A DNA stretch of 25,501 nucleotides from a virus. The notes below the pieces were generated by a model. The model made no database searches, was not told the DNA's origin, and saw only the letters and a program-made list of their open reading frames with translations. Each line of letters opens with the position of its first letter. Within the stretch, counting starts at the first letter, position 1. The stretch covers positions 1 through 25,501 of the IMG/VR virus record IMGVR_UViG_3300021519_000066; one strand, written 5' to 3'. A program made the position numbers and the translations under genes. Shown one piece after another: positions 1 through 7,093 of the stretch.

Positions 1-32
1 TAAGACTGGCATAAGCGTTCCTGGTTATACAG

Positions 33-40
33 TATTTATA
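33..40 (-). promoter_or_regulatory. Leftward T4-type late promoter element
   Basis: The minus strand reads TATAAATA, an exact match to the T4 late promoter -10 element that gp55 recognises. It would drive transcription leftward out of the window, so a late gene on the minus strand probably lies just beyond the left edge. An 8-base AT-rich match can occur by chance, but similar elements sit upstream of several late genes in this window. Confidence 0.45.
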
Positions 41-108
41 AGATGAATAATAGGCATAGATAATGTTTTTTAAAAAGGTTGACCTTGCGGAATTAAATAT
101 GTTAGTAT

Positions 109-1008
109 GTGCTAACTTTAAAGGACTATCAGGTGCGCCATAATTATTTAAACAACAAAGATATATTAAAAGAAATTCACAAAAGTAAAACAACATATTG
201 TTGTTACCCAAACCCCGCAGATGCAGACTATGATATGATACTGTTGGACGCGGGGAAAATTAACAAAAAGAACTTGTTAGAAGGCCGAAAAGTTCGTGCA
301 GAACGACTAGCAAAGCTGGCGCACGAAGCTGCGGCTGTTGATGGCGTTAAACGCAAATTAGATGAATTTGAAGTAAAACTTAAAGATGTAAGCGCATCAG
401 ATGTTGTTTTCCGAATCATGACATGGGACCATATTCCTGTTGACGATGTTAAATCCCGAAAAGCCGCAGTAAAACTTCTTGAAGAAGAAGGTGCACCGCA
501 CAGTGAATATGACGATGATGCAGATGTTGATATTTCTGGTAGTACCAAGTATGTCAAATGTAATTTTCCACCATTTTATCATTATAGAGTCGATGACAAT
601 AACGTTCCTGTTATAGTGGGCAAAAGTCACTGGAAGGGCGATTTAGAAACTGGCTCTTTTTCTAGAGAGCACGGAAAAATGACTAATAAGCTGGCTCACA
701 TGTTTATTAAGCTATGCGAACGATATGCTACTCGTTCCAATTGGCGCGGATACACTTACAACGATGAGATGCGTAGCCAAGCCTTGCTACAGTTAAGTCA
801 AATTGGGTTGCAATTCGATGAATCAAAATCACAAAATCCTTTTGCGTATTATACTGCGGCTATCACTAATAGCTTTACTCGTGTTCTTAATATTGAAAAG
901 CGTAATCAAAATCTAAGAGATGATATTTTAGAAATGAATAACCTAACGCCAAGTTACACACGACAAGGACAAAAAATATCAACCAGCAGTGATGGTGGTT
1001 ATGAGTAA
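109..1008 (+). CDS. 55: Late-transcription sigma factor, gp55-like, with large internal insertion
   Basis: This is a phage sigma factor that would direct host RNA polymerase to late promoters (T4 gp55 family, a minimal sigma70 region-2 relative). The N-terminal segment around YLNNKDILKEIHKSK (residues 13-27) and the C-terminal block from MTNKLAHMFIKLCERY (191 on) through DEMRSQ, FDESKSQNPFAYYT (about 236-249) and the basic NIEKRNQNLRDD are the family signature. T4 gp55 is 185 residues; this one is 299. The excess lies between the two conserved blocks (about 30-190), where a charged segment rich in Lys, Asp and Glu has no resemblance I recognise. The start used is GTG at 109; it keeps the conserved N-terminus but has no clear Shine-Dalgarno site. 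Identification is firm; the function of the insertion is unknown. Confidence 0.85.
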   Translation: MLTLKDYQVRHNYLNNKDILKEIHKSKTTYCCYPNPADADYDMILLDAGKINKKNLLEGRKVRAERLAKLAHEAAAVDGVKRKLDEFEVKLKDVSASDVVFRIMTWDHIPVDDVKSRKAAVKLLEEEGAPHSEYDDDADVDISGSTKYVKCNFPPFYHYRVDDNNVPVIVGKSHWKGDLETGSFSREHGKMTNKLAHMFIKLCERYATRSNWRGYTYNDEMRSQALLQLSQIGLQFDESKSQNPFAYYTAAITNSFTRVLNIEKRNQNLRDDILEMNNLTPSYTRQGQKISTSSDGGYE

Positions 1009-1015
1009 ATAAAAT

Positions 1016-1044
1016 TTGATTTTATCACTTGCTTAGTTTATACT
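1016..1044 (+). promoter_or_regulatory. Sigma70-like promoter abutting the gp47 start codon
   Basis: TTGATT (1016-1021) is separated by 17 bases from TATACT (1039-1044), a near-consensus host-type promoter. The predicted transcription start, about 7 bases after the -10, coincides with the gp47 ATG at 1051, and there is no Shine-Dalgarno site before that ATG. This suggests an early promoter producing a leaderless or nearly leaderless transcript. Confidence 0.5.
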
Positions 1045-1050
1045 ATATAG

Positions 1051-2067
1051 ATGACAAATCTCTTTAAGAAGGCTGCGGTCTTTACAGATATACATTTTGG
1101 GTTGAAATCAAATAGCACATTGCACAATGAAGATTGTTTGAACTTCGTTAAATGGGCAACTACAAAAGCCCGAGAAGAAGGATGCGAGACTGCTCTCTTT
1201 CTCGGCGACTGGCATAATAATAGAGCAAGCATTAACATCCTTACATTGGGATACAGCCTGCGGGCATTGGAGCATTTAAATGAAAACTTTGATCAAACAT
1301 ACTTCATTCCGGGTAACCACGATTTGTATTATCGCGACAAGCGTGATGTACAAAGTGTGGAGTGGGCAAAGCACTTATCTAATATCCATATTTGTAACGA
1401 TTGGACTACTTTCGGCGATGTGGTTATTGCTCCTTGGTTGGTTGGGGACGACCACAAAAAGTTAAAAAAGCTAAAAGGTAAGTATATGTTTGGGCACTTT
1501 GAATTGCCCGGGTATTTAATGAATGCCATGGTTGCTATGCCGGACCATGGAGAGATCACGGGCAATGACATGCAAGGATTTGAGCATGTGTTTACAGGCC
1601 ACTTTCATAAACGTCAAACACAACGCAATGTAACATACATCGGCAATTGTTTCCCACATAACTATGCAGACGCAGGGGATGACGATCGCGGACTTACTAT
1701 TTTAGAATGGGATAAAGAACCTGTATATCATTCTTGGCCCGATCAACCAATGTATCGTGTATTCCAACTTAGCGATGTATTAAAGCACACAGAAGTTATG
1801 CTTAAACCCAATATGCATGTTAGAGTAAACTTGGACATTGATATCAGCTACGAAGAAGCTACTTTTGTCAAAGAAACGTTTATTGATACTTACAAACTTC
1901 GAGAGATAACACTAATACCTGCCAAGACGACAGAGCTAACAGATTATGAAATACAAGGTAACATAGATTTTAAGAGCGTGGATCAAATTGTGTTTAGTCA
2001 ACTGAGCACTATTGATAGTAATCAATATAACCCAAACTTGTTGTTAGACATATACAGGAATCTATAA
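1051..2067 (+). CDS. 47: Recombination endonuclease subunit gp47 (Mre11/SbcD-like)
   Basis: This is the nuclease subunit of the phage Mre11-Rad50-type complex, which with gp46 processes DNA ends for recombination-dependent replication. The calcineurin-like phosphoesterase metal-binding motifs are all present and in order: FTDIHFG (D13, H15), LGDWHNN (D53, H55), PGNHD (88-91), GHFE (148-151) and TGHFHKR (H184, H186). The length of 338 residues matches T4 gp47 (339). The gene sits immediately upstream of gp46, 9 bases away, as in other T4-like phages. The ATG at 1051 begins just before the conserved first strand, so the start is secure despite the missing ribosome-binding site. No motif residue looks mutated, so the enzyme should be active. 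Confidence 0.93.
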   Translation: MTNLFKKAAVFTDIHFGLKSNSTLHNEDCLNFVKWATTKAREEGCETALFLGDWHNNRASINILTLGYSLRALEHLNENFDQTYFIPGNHDLYYRDKRDVQSVEWAKHLSNIHICNDWTTFGDVVIAPWLVGDDHKKLKKLKGKYMFGHFELPGYLMNAMVAMPDHGEITGNDMQGFEHVFTGHFHKRQTQRNVTYIGNCFPHNYADAGDDDRGLTILEWDKEPVYHSWPDQPMYRVFQLSDVLKHTEVMLKPNMHVRVNLDIDISYEEATFVKETFIDTYKLREITLIPAKTTELTDYEIQGNIDFKSVDQIVFSQLSTIDSNQYNPNLLLDIYRNL

Positions 2068-2068
2068 T
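2041..2068 (+). promoter_or_regulatory. Possible sigma70-like promoter before gp46
   Basis: TTGTTA (2041-2046), a 16-base spacer and a consensus TATAAT (2063-2068) lie at the end of gp47. Transcription would begin about 2075, two bases before the gp46 ATG. The only purine-rich site (AGGA, 2056-2059) is about 17 bases from the ATG, too far for a standard Shine-Dalgarno. The -35 matches consensus at only 4 of 6 bases, so this is tentative. Confidence 0.35.
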
Positions 2069-2076
2069 AAAAATCT

Positions 2077-3846
2077 ATGTTTAAAATAAAAGACTTAACC
2101 GTTCGTAACTTTATGAGTGTGGGTAATACTACCCAAGCAGTTAACTTTGACCGGCAGGACTTAACCCTTGTGCTAGGTGAAAACTTAGATCTAGGTGGGG
2201 ACGATTCTGGTGCCCGTAACGGCACAGGTAAAACTACTATCATTAACGCATTAAGCTATGCGTTATACGGCAATGCTCTAACTAACATTAAAAAAGATAA
2301 CTTAATTAATAAAACCAATACTAAAGGTATGATGGTTACTATTGATTTTGAAAAAGACGGGCAAAGCTATCGTATTGAACGTGGACGTAAACCCAACATA
2401 ATGAAGTTTTGGGTAGGCGATCAAGAAAAAGAAATTACCGATGATGCACAAGGTGACAGCAGAGAAACACAAGGTGACATAGAACGTATGTTGGGCATGA
2501 GTCACGATATGTTCAAGCACATTGTGGCACTAAACACCTATACAGAACCATTCCTGGCATTACGGGCAAATGATCAACGTACTATCATTGAGCAATTGCT
2601 TGGTATCACATTACTAAGCGAAAAAGCCGATAAACTTAAAGAACAGACAAAGGTAACCCGAGACTCTATAACGCAAGAAGAGTTCCGTATTAAGGCAGTT
2701 ACCGACGCAAATGTGCGTATTCAAGAGCAAATTGACGCCTTAAAACGCAGACAAACTCTGTGGACTACTAAGCATGCCGAAGAGATAACAAAGATTGAAA
2801 ATGCAACAGCGGAATTGCAAAAAATTGATATCATCAAAGAAATACAATTGCACAAAGAGCTTGCTGTGTGGGAACAATTGCGTAAAGATTTAAACGATCT
2901 TTCTAGCGCGACCAGCCGAGCAAAAATGGATTTGCAACGAGAAGAAAAAACTGTTTCAAAGTTAGTTGCTGAAATTACCACGCTAGAAAATCATCAGTGT
3001 CACACATGTGGCCAATCGTTCCACGACACCAAACACGAACAAGTACTAGATAGCAAGAAGACAGAATTAGAAACTGCTAGATCTGCTGCCAACGCACATT
3101 CAGAGTTGGTTGCAGAATTAATAAATGCCACTACATCGCTTGGTAAATTAGGGGCCAAGCCCGAAACGTTTTATACAAAAGAATCCGATGCCATTCACCA
3201 TCAAGCAAGCGTTGATAACTTGGTAGAACAGTTGGCATCTAAGATAGCAGAACAAGATCCATATGCCGAACAGATTGTTGAAATGCAAGAGCAAGGTGTC
3301 GAGGAGATCACATACGACACTATCAACGACCTTACAAATGTTAAAGAGCATCAAGAGTTCTTGCTTAAACTGTTAACAAACAAAGATTCATTTATACGTA
3401 AACGTATTATCGATCAAAACCTAAGCTATCTAAATGCACGACTTGGACAATACTTAGACCGCATTGGTTTGCCACATACTATTAAGTTTAATAACGACTT
3501 GACGGTAAGTATCACTGAGCTAGGCAGAGATTTAGACTTTGACAATTTAAGCAGAGGTGAACGAAATAGATTGATCCTATCGCTAAGTTGGAGTTTCCGT
3601 GATGTGTGGGAAAGTCTATATCAACCCATTAACTTATTGTTCATCGATGAGTTAATCGACTCAGGCCTCGATAGCTCAGGTGTTGAAAGTTCGTTGGCTA
3701 TCCTTAAGAAGATGTCGCGGGAGTCCAACAAATCAATTTGGCTAGTATCGCACAAGGATGAATTAATCGGTCGCGTGAACAATACCTTGCATGTTGTAAA
3801 AGAAAATGGCTACACTAGTTATAGTACCGATGTTGATATCACCTAA
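2077..3846 (+). CDS. 46: Recombination endonuclease subunit gp46 (Rad50/SbcC-like ATPase)
   Basis: This is the ATPase and DNA-tethering subunit that pairs with gp47. Domains in order: N-terminal ATPase lobe with Walker A GARNGTGKTT (K52); a long coiled coil with a zinc-hook CHTCGQ (C308, C311) at its tip; then the C-terminal lobe with the ABC signature LSRGERNRLILSLSW (about 491 on), Walker B NLLFIDELID (D524, E525) and the SHKDE switch near the end. The length of 589 residues is close to T4 gp46 (560). All catalytic motifs are intact. The last 41 bases overlap the annotated start of the following radical SAM gene, implying translational coupling of that gene to the recombination operon. Confidence 0.93.
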   Translation: MFKIKDLTVRNFMSVGNTTQAVNFDRQDLTLVLGENLDLGGDDSGARNGTGKTTIINALSYALYGNALTNIKKDNLINKTNTKGMMVTIDFEKDGQSYRIERGRKPNIMKFWVGDQEKEITDDAQGDSRETQGDIERMLGMSHDMFKHIVALNTYTEPFLALRANDQRTIIEQLLGITLLSEKADKLKEQTKVTRDSITQEEFRIKAVTDANVRIQEQIDALKRRQTLWTTKHAEEITKIENATAELQKIDIIKEIQLHKELAVWEQLRKDLNDLSSATSRAKMDLQREEKTVSKLVAEITTLENHQCHTCGQSFHDTKHEQVLDSKKTELETARSAANAHSELVAELINATTSLGKLGAKPETFYTKESDAIHHQASVDNLVEQLASKIAEQDPYAEQIVEMQEQGVEEITYDTINDLTNVKEHQEFLLKLLTNKDSFIRKRIIDQNLSYLNARLGQYLDRIGLPHTIKFNNDLTVSITELGRDLDFDNLSRGERNRLILSLSWSFRDVWESLYQPINLLFIDELIDSGLDSSGVESSLAILKKMSRESNKSIWLVSHKDELIGRVNNTLHVVKENGYTSYSTDVDIT

Positions 3847-4684
3847 GGTACTGCATGTGGAACCAACGGATGTTTGTCAATTGGCATGTCCTTTGTGTGC
3901 CCGTGAAACCGATCCAGCTTTCAATAAAGCACTTAAACATCATTTAACTGTTGAGCAGATTAAAGATAAGTTTAATGTAGAATTTATTCAACAGTTGGAT
4001 AAAATGTTTATGTGCGGTAATTATGGTGATCCGGCTGCTGGCGCACATACTGTGGATATATACAACTACTTTAGAAGTGTCAATCCCGCCATTACATTGG
4101 GTATGAATACCAATGGGAGTTTACAAACTAAACAATGGTGGACCCAACTTGGCAAACTACTCAATCAACCTAGAGACTATGTTGTATTCAGCATAGATGG
4201 ACTAGCGGATACCAATCACATATATCGTAAAAATAGCAATTGGGGTAAATTAATTGAAAATGTAACAGCATTCATTGATGCAGGTGGCCATGCTCACTGG
4301 GATATGCTAGTGTATGCACACAACCAACATCAAGTTGACCAATGTGCAGAATTTGCACATTCCTTGGGCTTTACTTGGTTCCGTGCCAAGGTTAGTAAAC
4401 GTCCGTATATTAACGGACTAGAGTTTCCCATTGGGTGGCAAGATCCCAAGCAGGAAGCGGGTCCAATACAATGTATTGCAGTACAAGAGCAAAGTACTTA
4501 TATAGATGCACAAGGCCGTGTCAGCCCTTGCTGTTGGTTGGGCAGTACCCAAACAGAATTTGTCACAATGGAACAAGTATCTGCAACATGGAACACCAAT
4601 CCGCATCCTGTGTGTCGTGCAACATGTTCCGGTACCAATAATAGCTTTACAAACCAATGGCAACGTGAGGTGCAATTATGTTAG
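3806..4684 (+). CDS. Radical SAM protein with C-terminal twitch/SPASM-like cysteines (first of pair)
   Basis: This should be a radical S-adenosylmethionine enzyme: CQLACPLC (C24, C28, C31) is the CX3CX2C motif that binds the 4Fe-4S cluster, and CGNYGDP (70-76) is a variant of the GGEP motif that contacts SAM. The C-terminal part has C223, IDAQGRVSPCCW (C242, C243) and CRATC (C270, C274), which fits an auxiliary cluster in a twitch or SPASM-like domain. The substrate is unknown; such domains often act on peptides, but no precursor peptide is visible nearby. The gene overlaps gp46 by 41 bases. A second in-frame ATG at 3830 (M9) is an equally possible start, and neither has a good ribosome-binding site. 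The next gene is a diverged relative, overlapping by 7 bases. Confidence 0.8.
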   Translation: MATLVIVPMLISPKVLHVEPTDVCQLACPLCARETDPAFNKALKHHLTVEQIKDKFNVEFIQQLDKMFMCGNYGDPAAGAHTVDIYNYFRSVNPAITLGMNTNGSLQTKQWWTQLGKLLNQPRDYVVFSIDGLADTNHIYRKNSNWGKLIENVTAFIDAGGHAHWDMLVYAHNQHQVDQCAEFAHSLGFTWFRAKVSKRPYINGLEFPIGWQDPKQEAGPIQCIAVQEQSTYIDAQGRVSPCCWLGSTQTEFVTMEQVSATWNTNPHPVCRATCSGTNNSFTNQWQREVQLC

Positions 4685-5688
4685 CCACGTGGCACTTTCA
4701 TATTGAAATTAGCAGTAAGTGTACGCTACGTTGTCCTAGGTGTGCTAGACAAGAAGTGCCAGACAGCCTGATAAACACTGAGTTAGACTTAGAATTTTTT
4801 CAACGCAACTTTACGCCAGAATTTATCAAAGCCAACGTAGAGAAAATTACATTCTGTGGTGACGATGGTGATCCTATATATGCACACGACTTAATTGCTG
4901 TGATACAATACATCAAAAGTATCAAGCCAGTTGAGATTGTTATTATTACAAACGGATCCCATAAAAAAGTATCCTGGTGGAAAGAGCTGGCGCAGACATT
5001 AACCAGCGTAGATAGCATACATTTTAGTGTTGATGGATTTAATAACCAAAGCAATAATTTATATCGTGTGAACAGCGACTACGATAGCATAATTAATGGT
5101 ATTGAAAGTGTACGCAAATATTCAACATGTCGCATGACATGGGCTGCTATTGCGTTTAAGTTTAACGAAGATCATTTAGCTGCCATGGAACAACAAGCAT
5201 TTAATTTAGGCATGGATGTTTTTCAAATTACCAAGTCTACCAAGTTTGGGAGTGTGTATCCAATATACGGAGTTGATGATCCTTTACAGCCAAGTACTAA
5301 ATTTGTGAGCAGTACACATAGATTTGAAAGAATTACAAAGAATTTGTCCAGAATAGCAAAAACCGTTAGGTTTAATGTTGCTAATGCTATATTATATAAC
5401 AAAGTAAAAGACAATAAAGAAATTATACCGTTGTGCGAAATTGGTAACAAAGGGTTGTATATTGATGCACGTGGTAGATTATTTCCGTGTTGTTGGGTTG
5501 CAAATAGATACAGTCACAACAATGAATGGCAGGAACTAGCAGAAAGGTTTAGTTTACAGACTCGCAATTTAGAAGAAGTACTCGGTGACCCGTTTTGGGA
5601 AACCGAACTTAAAACTTTTAGATGGCAAGAATGTAAAACAAAATGTAATACAACCGTTGTAAATCAAGAATACGCCACCACCTGGTAA
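4678..5688 (+). CDS. Radical SAM protein with C-terminal twitch/SPASM-like cysteines (second of pair)
   Basis: This is a second radical SAM enzyme, clearly related to the preceding one. CTLRCPRC (C15, C19, C22) is the cluster-binding motif and CGDDGDP (60-66) the SAM-contact variant. The C-terminal cysteines repeat the neighbour's layout: C253, IDARGRLFPCCW (C271, C272) and CKTKC (C319, C323). At 336 residues it is longer, mainly in the segment between the barrel and the C-terminal cluster. The ATG lies inside the end of the upstream gene and is preceded by GAGGTG at good spacing, so the two are probably translated together. The matched architectures suggest partners or sequential enzymes on one substrate, but that is inference. 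The substrate is unknown. Confidence 0.8.
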   Translation: MLATWHFHIEISSKCTLRCPRCARQEVPDSLINTELDLEFFQRNFTPEFIKANVEKITFCGDDGDPIYAHDLIAVIQYIKSIKPVEIVIITNGSHKKVSWWKELAQTLTSVDSIHFSVDGFNNQSNNLYRVNSDYDSIINGIESVRKYSTCRMTWAAIAFKFNEDHLAAMEQQAFNLGMDVFQITKSTKFGSVYPIYGVDDPLQPSTKFVSSTHRFERITKNLSRIAKTVRFNVANAILYNKVKDNKEIIPLCEIGNKGLYIDARGRLFPCCWVANRYSHNNEWQELAERFSLQTRNLEEVLGDPFWETELKTFRWQECKTKCNTTVVNQEYATTW

Positions 5689-5707
5689 ATAGAGATAACT
5701 ACTATGC

Positions 5708-6136
5708 ATGACATGGCTACACGAAAATATCTTAGTAGAAACTCTACCCGAAGACTGTATAGGTTTTGTATATTTGATTACAAATACTGTATCTGGTAGG
5801 AAATATGTTGGAAAAAAATTAGCAAAGTTTAGTAAAACGTCGTACAAGGTAGTAAAGTTAAAAAATGGTAACAAAAAGAAAAAGAAAATCCGAAGCAAAG
5901 TTGATTCGGATTGGCAATCATATTATGGCTCAAATTTAGAATTAAACAGTGACGTAGAAAAATTGGGTATTGACAAGTTTACACGTGAAATATTGTATTA
6001 CTGTAAAAGTAAGGCAGAGTGTAGTTACATTGAAGCAAGAGAACAATTTGAACGTAAAGTATTAGAAACTACAGATTATTATAACGGACAGATTTCTGTT
6101 CGTGTCCATGGCTCCCATATCATAAACAAGTTGTAA
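5708..6136 (+). CDS. GIY-YIG nuclease-fold protein, T4-like conserved type
   Basis: The N-terminal half carries a GIY-YIG-type core: GFVYLITN (FVY at 20-22) followed by GRKYVGKK (YVG at 33-35), then a very basic stretch (NGNKKKKK) and a C-terminal block ending in ECSYIEAREQFE, whose acidic residue could be the catalytic glutamate. At 142 residues it is a free-standing single-domain protein. It resembles a short GIY-YIG protein common in T4-like phages rather than I-TevI, since it lacks a DNA-binding linker and tail. Activity as a homing or DNA-processing nuclease is not shown. It is the last rightward gene before the structured non-coding region. A TAAATAGA element overlaps the end of the upstream gene. 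The start is ATG at 5708 with only a weak ribosome-binding site. Confidence 0.7.
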   Translation: MTWLHENILVETLPEDCIGFVYLITNTVSGRKYVGKKLAKFSKTSYKVVKLKNGNKKKKKIRSKVDSDWQSYYGSNLELNSDVEKLGIDKFTREILYYCKSKAECSYIEAREQFERKVLETTDYYNGQISVRVHGSHIINKL

Positions 6137-6345
6137 CAATCACTTCCGACACAAAGTCCGGCTCAGAACGCAAATACAGTATAGGCTAGCATCGGCTAAG
6201 CACGGATGCCCACGACAACTGGATCTCGGATCACAGGGACGGAAGACTCTTCGCTGTAAAAGAGCACTCAATCACTATCCTTAACAGGACGAAGATCGCT
6301 AATCGCCGCGGTTTGATTGTTTGAAAAAAATTAAAGGCTAAAAAG

Positions 6346-6367
6346 ACGTAGCAGTGATGCTACACGT
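6346..6367 (+). other. GNRA-tetraloop RNA hairpin
   Basis: GTAGCA, loop GTGA and TGCTAC form a perfect six-pair stem closed by a GNRA-type loop, with ACG/CGT able to extend it past one unpaired base. GNRA loops commonly dock into helices of large structured RNAs, which supports a folded RNA in this gene-free stretch. Confidence 0.6.
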
Positions 6368-6498
6368 TCACAAGTATGTTAGCGTATATATTGTGGACCG
6401 CCGTTGTATAAAGACACAACTCGAGGTACCGGACAACCGCCTCTGTAATGTTGTAACGCTAAGTGACTGTGCTACTCGGATGATGCTACAGATCTTAT

Positions 6499-6519
6499 CT
6501 TTGCCCAGTGCGGGCAAAG
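6499..6519 (+). other. Strong 8-bp hairpin CTTTGCCC/GGGCAAAG
   Basis: A perfect eight-pair inverted repeat with a five-base loop (AGTGC). It is not followed by a T-run, so it is more likely a structural element or 3' end-protecting hairpin of the upstream RNA than a classic rho-independent terminator. Confidence 0.6.
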
Positions 6520-6575
6520 TGTGACCAATTAATCTGGATGATACTATCTAAAAACAAAAACAATTAAAAAAATAA

Positions 6576-6619
6576 ATTGATGAGCGATAGCGATATCAAT
6601 AGACTTACGTAGTAAGTCT
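6576..6619 (+). other. Two abutting hairpins in gene-free region
   Basis: ATTGAT (6576-6581) pairs with ATCAAT (6595-6600). The very next base opens AGACTTAC (6601-6608), loop GTA, GTAAGTCT (6612-6619), a perfect eight-pair stem. With no base between them the two helices could stack end to end. They lie between the RNase P-like segment and the holin gene, about 80 bases before the holin stop. No coding potential and no tRNA features are visible. They could belong to a second RNA or to the 3' part of the first. Confidence 0.5.
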
Positions 6620-6684
6620 CGAAATAGAAAGAAGAATATAACACTCGCAGATATACTACGAATGGGATATTCCTCTTATTTTAG

Positions 6685-6709
6685 ATCAACAGATTGATTA
6701 TTTGTTTTT
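6685..6709 (+). terminator. Weak rightward terminator candidate
   Basis: ATCAA-CAGA-TTGAT is followed by TATTTGTTTTT on the plus strand, where transcripts from the replication genes and the RNA region meet the convergent holin gene. The stem is only five AT-rich pairs, so this is a low-confidence call. Confidence 0.25.
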
Positions 6710-6931
6710 CCAGATGCTATAAAGCACCCAAATAGCCACTAAGCCCACAAGACCTTGTGACCCAATTGACGCTACAATCGATGTAACGTTTGCAGTTACT
6801 GATACTGCTGGAAAGAAAGGAATTGCTACTCCTTTAAATAGAACTTCTAGCACAATAGCAAGAGCGATGATACTAACTCCTGTGTCTGCTAATGTACTAG
6901 CCCACTTCTTAATCGTATTAAGAATATCCAT
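6698..6931 (-). CDS. Small two-helix membrane protein, holin-like
   Basis: A 77-residue protein with two hydrophobic segments: VSIIALAIVLEVLFKGVAI and, after a small-residue turn, GLVGLVAIWVLYSIW, ending in a lysine tail (WKNK). Size, two membrane helices and charged ends suit a class II holin, which would permeabilise the inner membrane at lysis. No endolysin lies beside it, so the role is inferred from architecture. The start chosen (MDILNTIKKW) is preceded at seven bases by AGGAG (minus strand, 6939-6943). An upstream in-frame ATG at 6958 lacks such a site and would put the Shine-Dalgarno inside the gene. A late-type element CTAAATAT lies about 40 bases upstream. Confidence 0.6.
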   Translation of the reverse strand: MDILNTIKKWASTLADTGVSIIALAIVLEVLFKGVAIPFFPAVSVTANVTSIVASIGSQGLVGLVAIWVLYSIWKNK

Positions 6932-6971
6932 TATAAATCTCCTTTTAAATACCATCATCTCTGACAGTAGA

Positions 6972-6979
6972 ATATTTAG
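6972..6979 (-). promoter_or_regulatory. Late promoter element for holin-like gene
   Basis: The minus strand reads CTAAATAT, the TAAATA late-promoter core seen before other late genes here. It lies about 40 bases upstream of the holin-like start and downstream of the leftward terminator, so the holin-like gene appears to have its own late promoter. Confidence 0.45.
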
Positions 6980-7036
6980 GTGAGGTTATATCAATATAGT
7001 AGTATACTATTATAAGTTTACAGCTGGCATACATAT

Positions 7037-7074
7037 AGTAAAAATAAAAACACTAGCTTTAATGGGCCGGTGTT
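7037..7074 (-). terminator. Leftward rho-independent terminator
   Basis: Read on the minus strand, AACACCGGC (7074-7066), an eight-base loop and GCTAGTGTT (7057-7049) form a stem with one mismatch and one G-U pair, followed directly by TTTTATTTT. It ends the transcript of the two leftward hub genes and separates them from the holin-like gene. Confidence 0.55.
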
Positions 7075-7093
7075 ATGGATATATCAAAACTTC

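Larger units (their letters stand above)
6137..6550 (+). ncRNA. Candidate RNase P RNA-like structured RNA (divergent)
   Basis: No gene fits here. Read on the plus strand, the segment contains blocks resembling bacterial RNase P RNA in the correct order: AAAGTCCGGCTC (6153-6164; E. coli AAAGTCCGGGCTC), CCCACGAC (6209-6216; identical), ACAG (6233), GTAAAAGAGC (6256; E. coli GTAAGAGC), TTAACAGGACG (6281) and CGCTAATCGCC (6297; E. coli CGGTAAACTCC). The two TAA cores are exactly 18 bases apart, as in E. coli. A GNRA-capped hairpin follows (6346-6367), then a helix TTAGCGT/ACGCTAA (6379-6385 with 6456-6462), then GGATGATGCTACAGATCTTATC-like sequence recalling the 3' conserved region. The total length is in the RNase P range. 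Against it: the 3' strand of helix P4 (CCGGCTT) is absent, so the catalytic core cannot be completed by eye. The ends are approximate. Confidence 0.4.

Noticed and set aside
79-108. Sigma70 promoter TTGACC...TAGTAT before gp55
   Set aside because: The -10 match is poor and the transcription start would fall inside the gp55 coding sequence.
63-140. Short frame MFFKKVDLAELN... overlapping the gp55 start
   Set aside because: About 26 codons, no ribosome-binding site, and it overlaps the well-supported gp55 frame.
5708-6136. Active homing endonuclease mobilising the neighbouring RNA region
   Set aside because: The protein is a short single-domain type common in T4-like phages and no intron or target-site signature is visible.
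6137-6550. Group I intron in the gene-free region beside the GIY-YIG gene
   Set aside because: GTTCACAAGT and AAGACACAACTC vaguely recall core R and S elements, but P7 pairing fails and there is no split gene on either side.
6137-6700. tRNA or tmRNA genes
   Set aside because: No TTCGAATC-type T-loop, no seven-pair acceptor stem and no CCA end could be placed.
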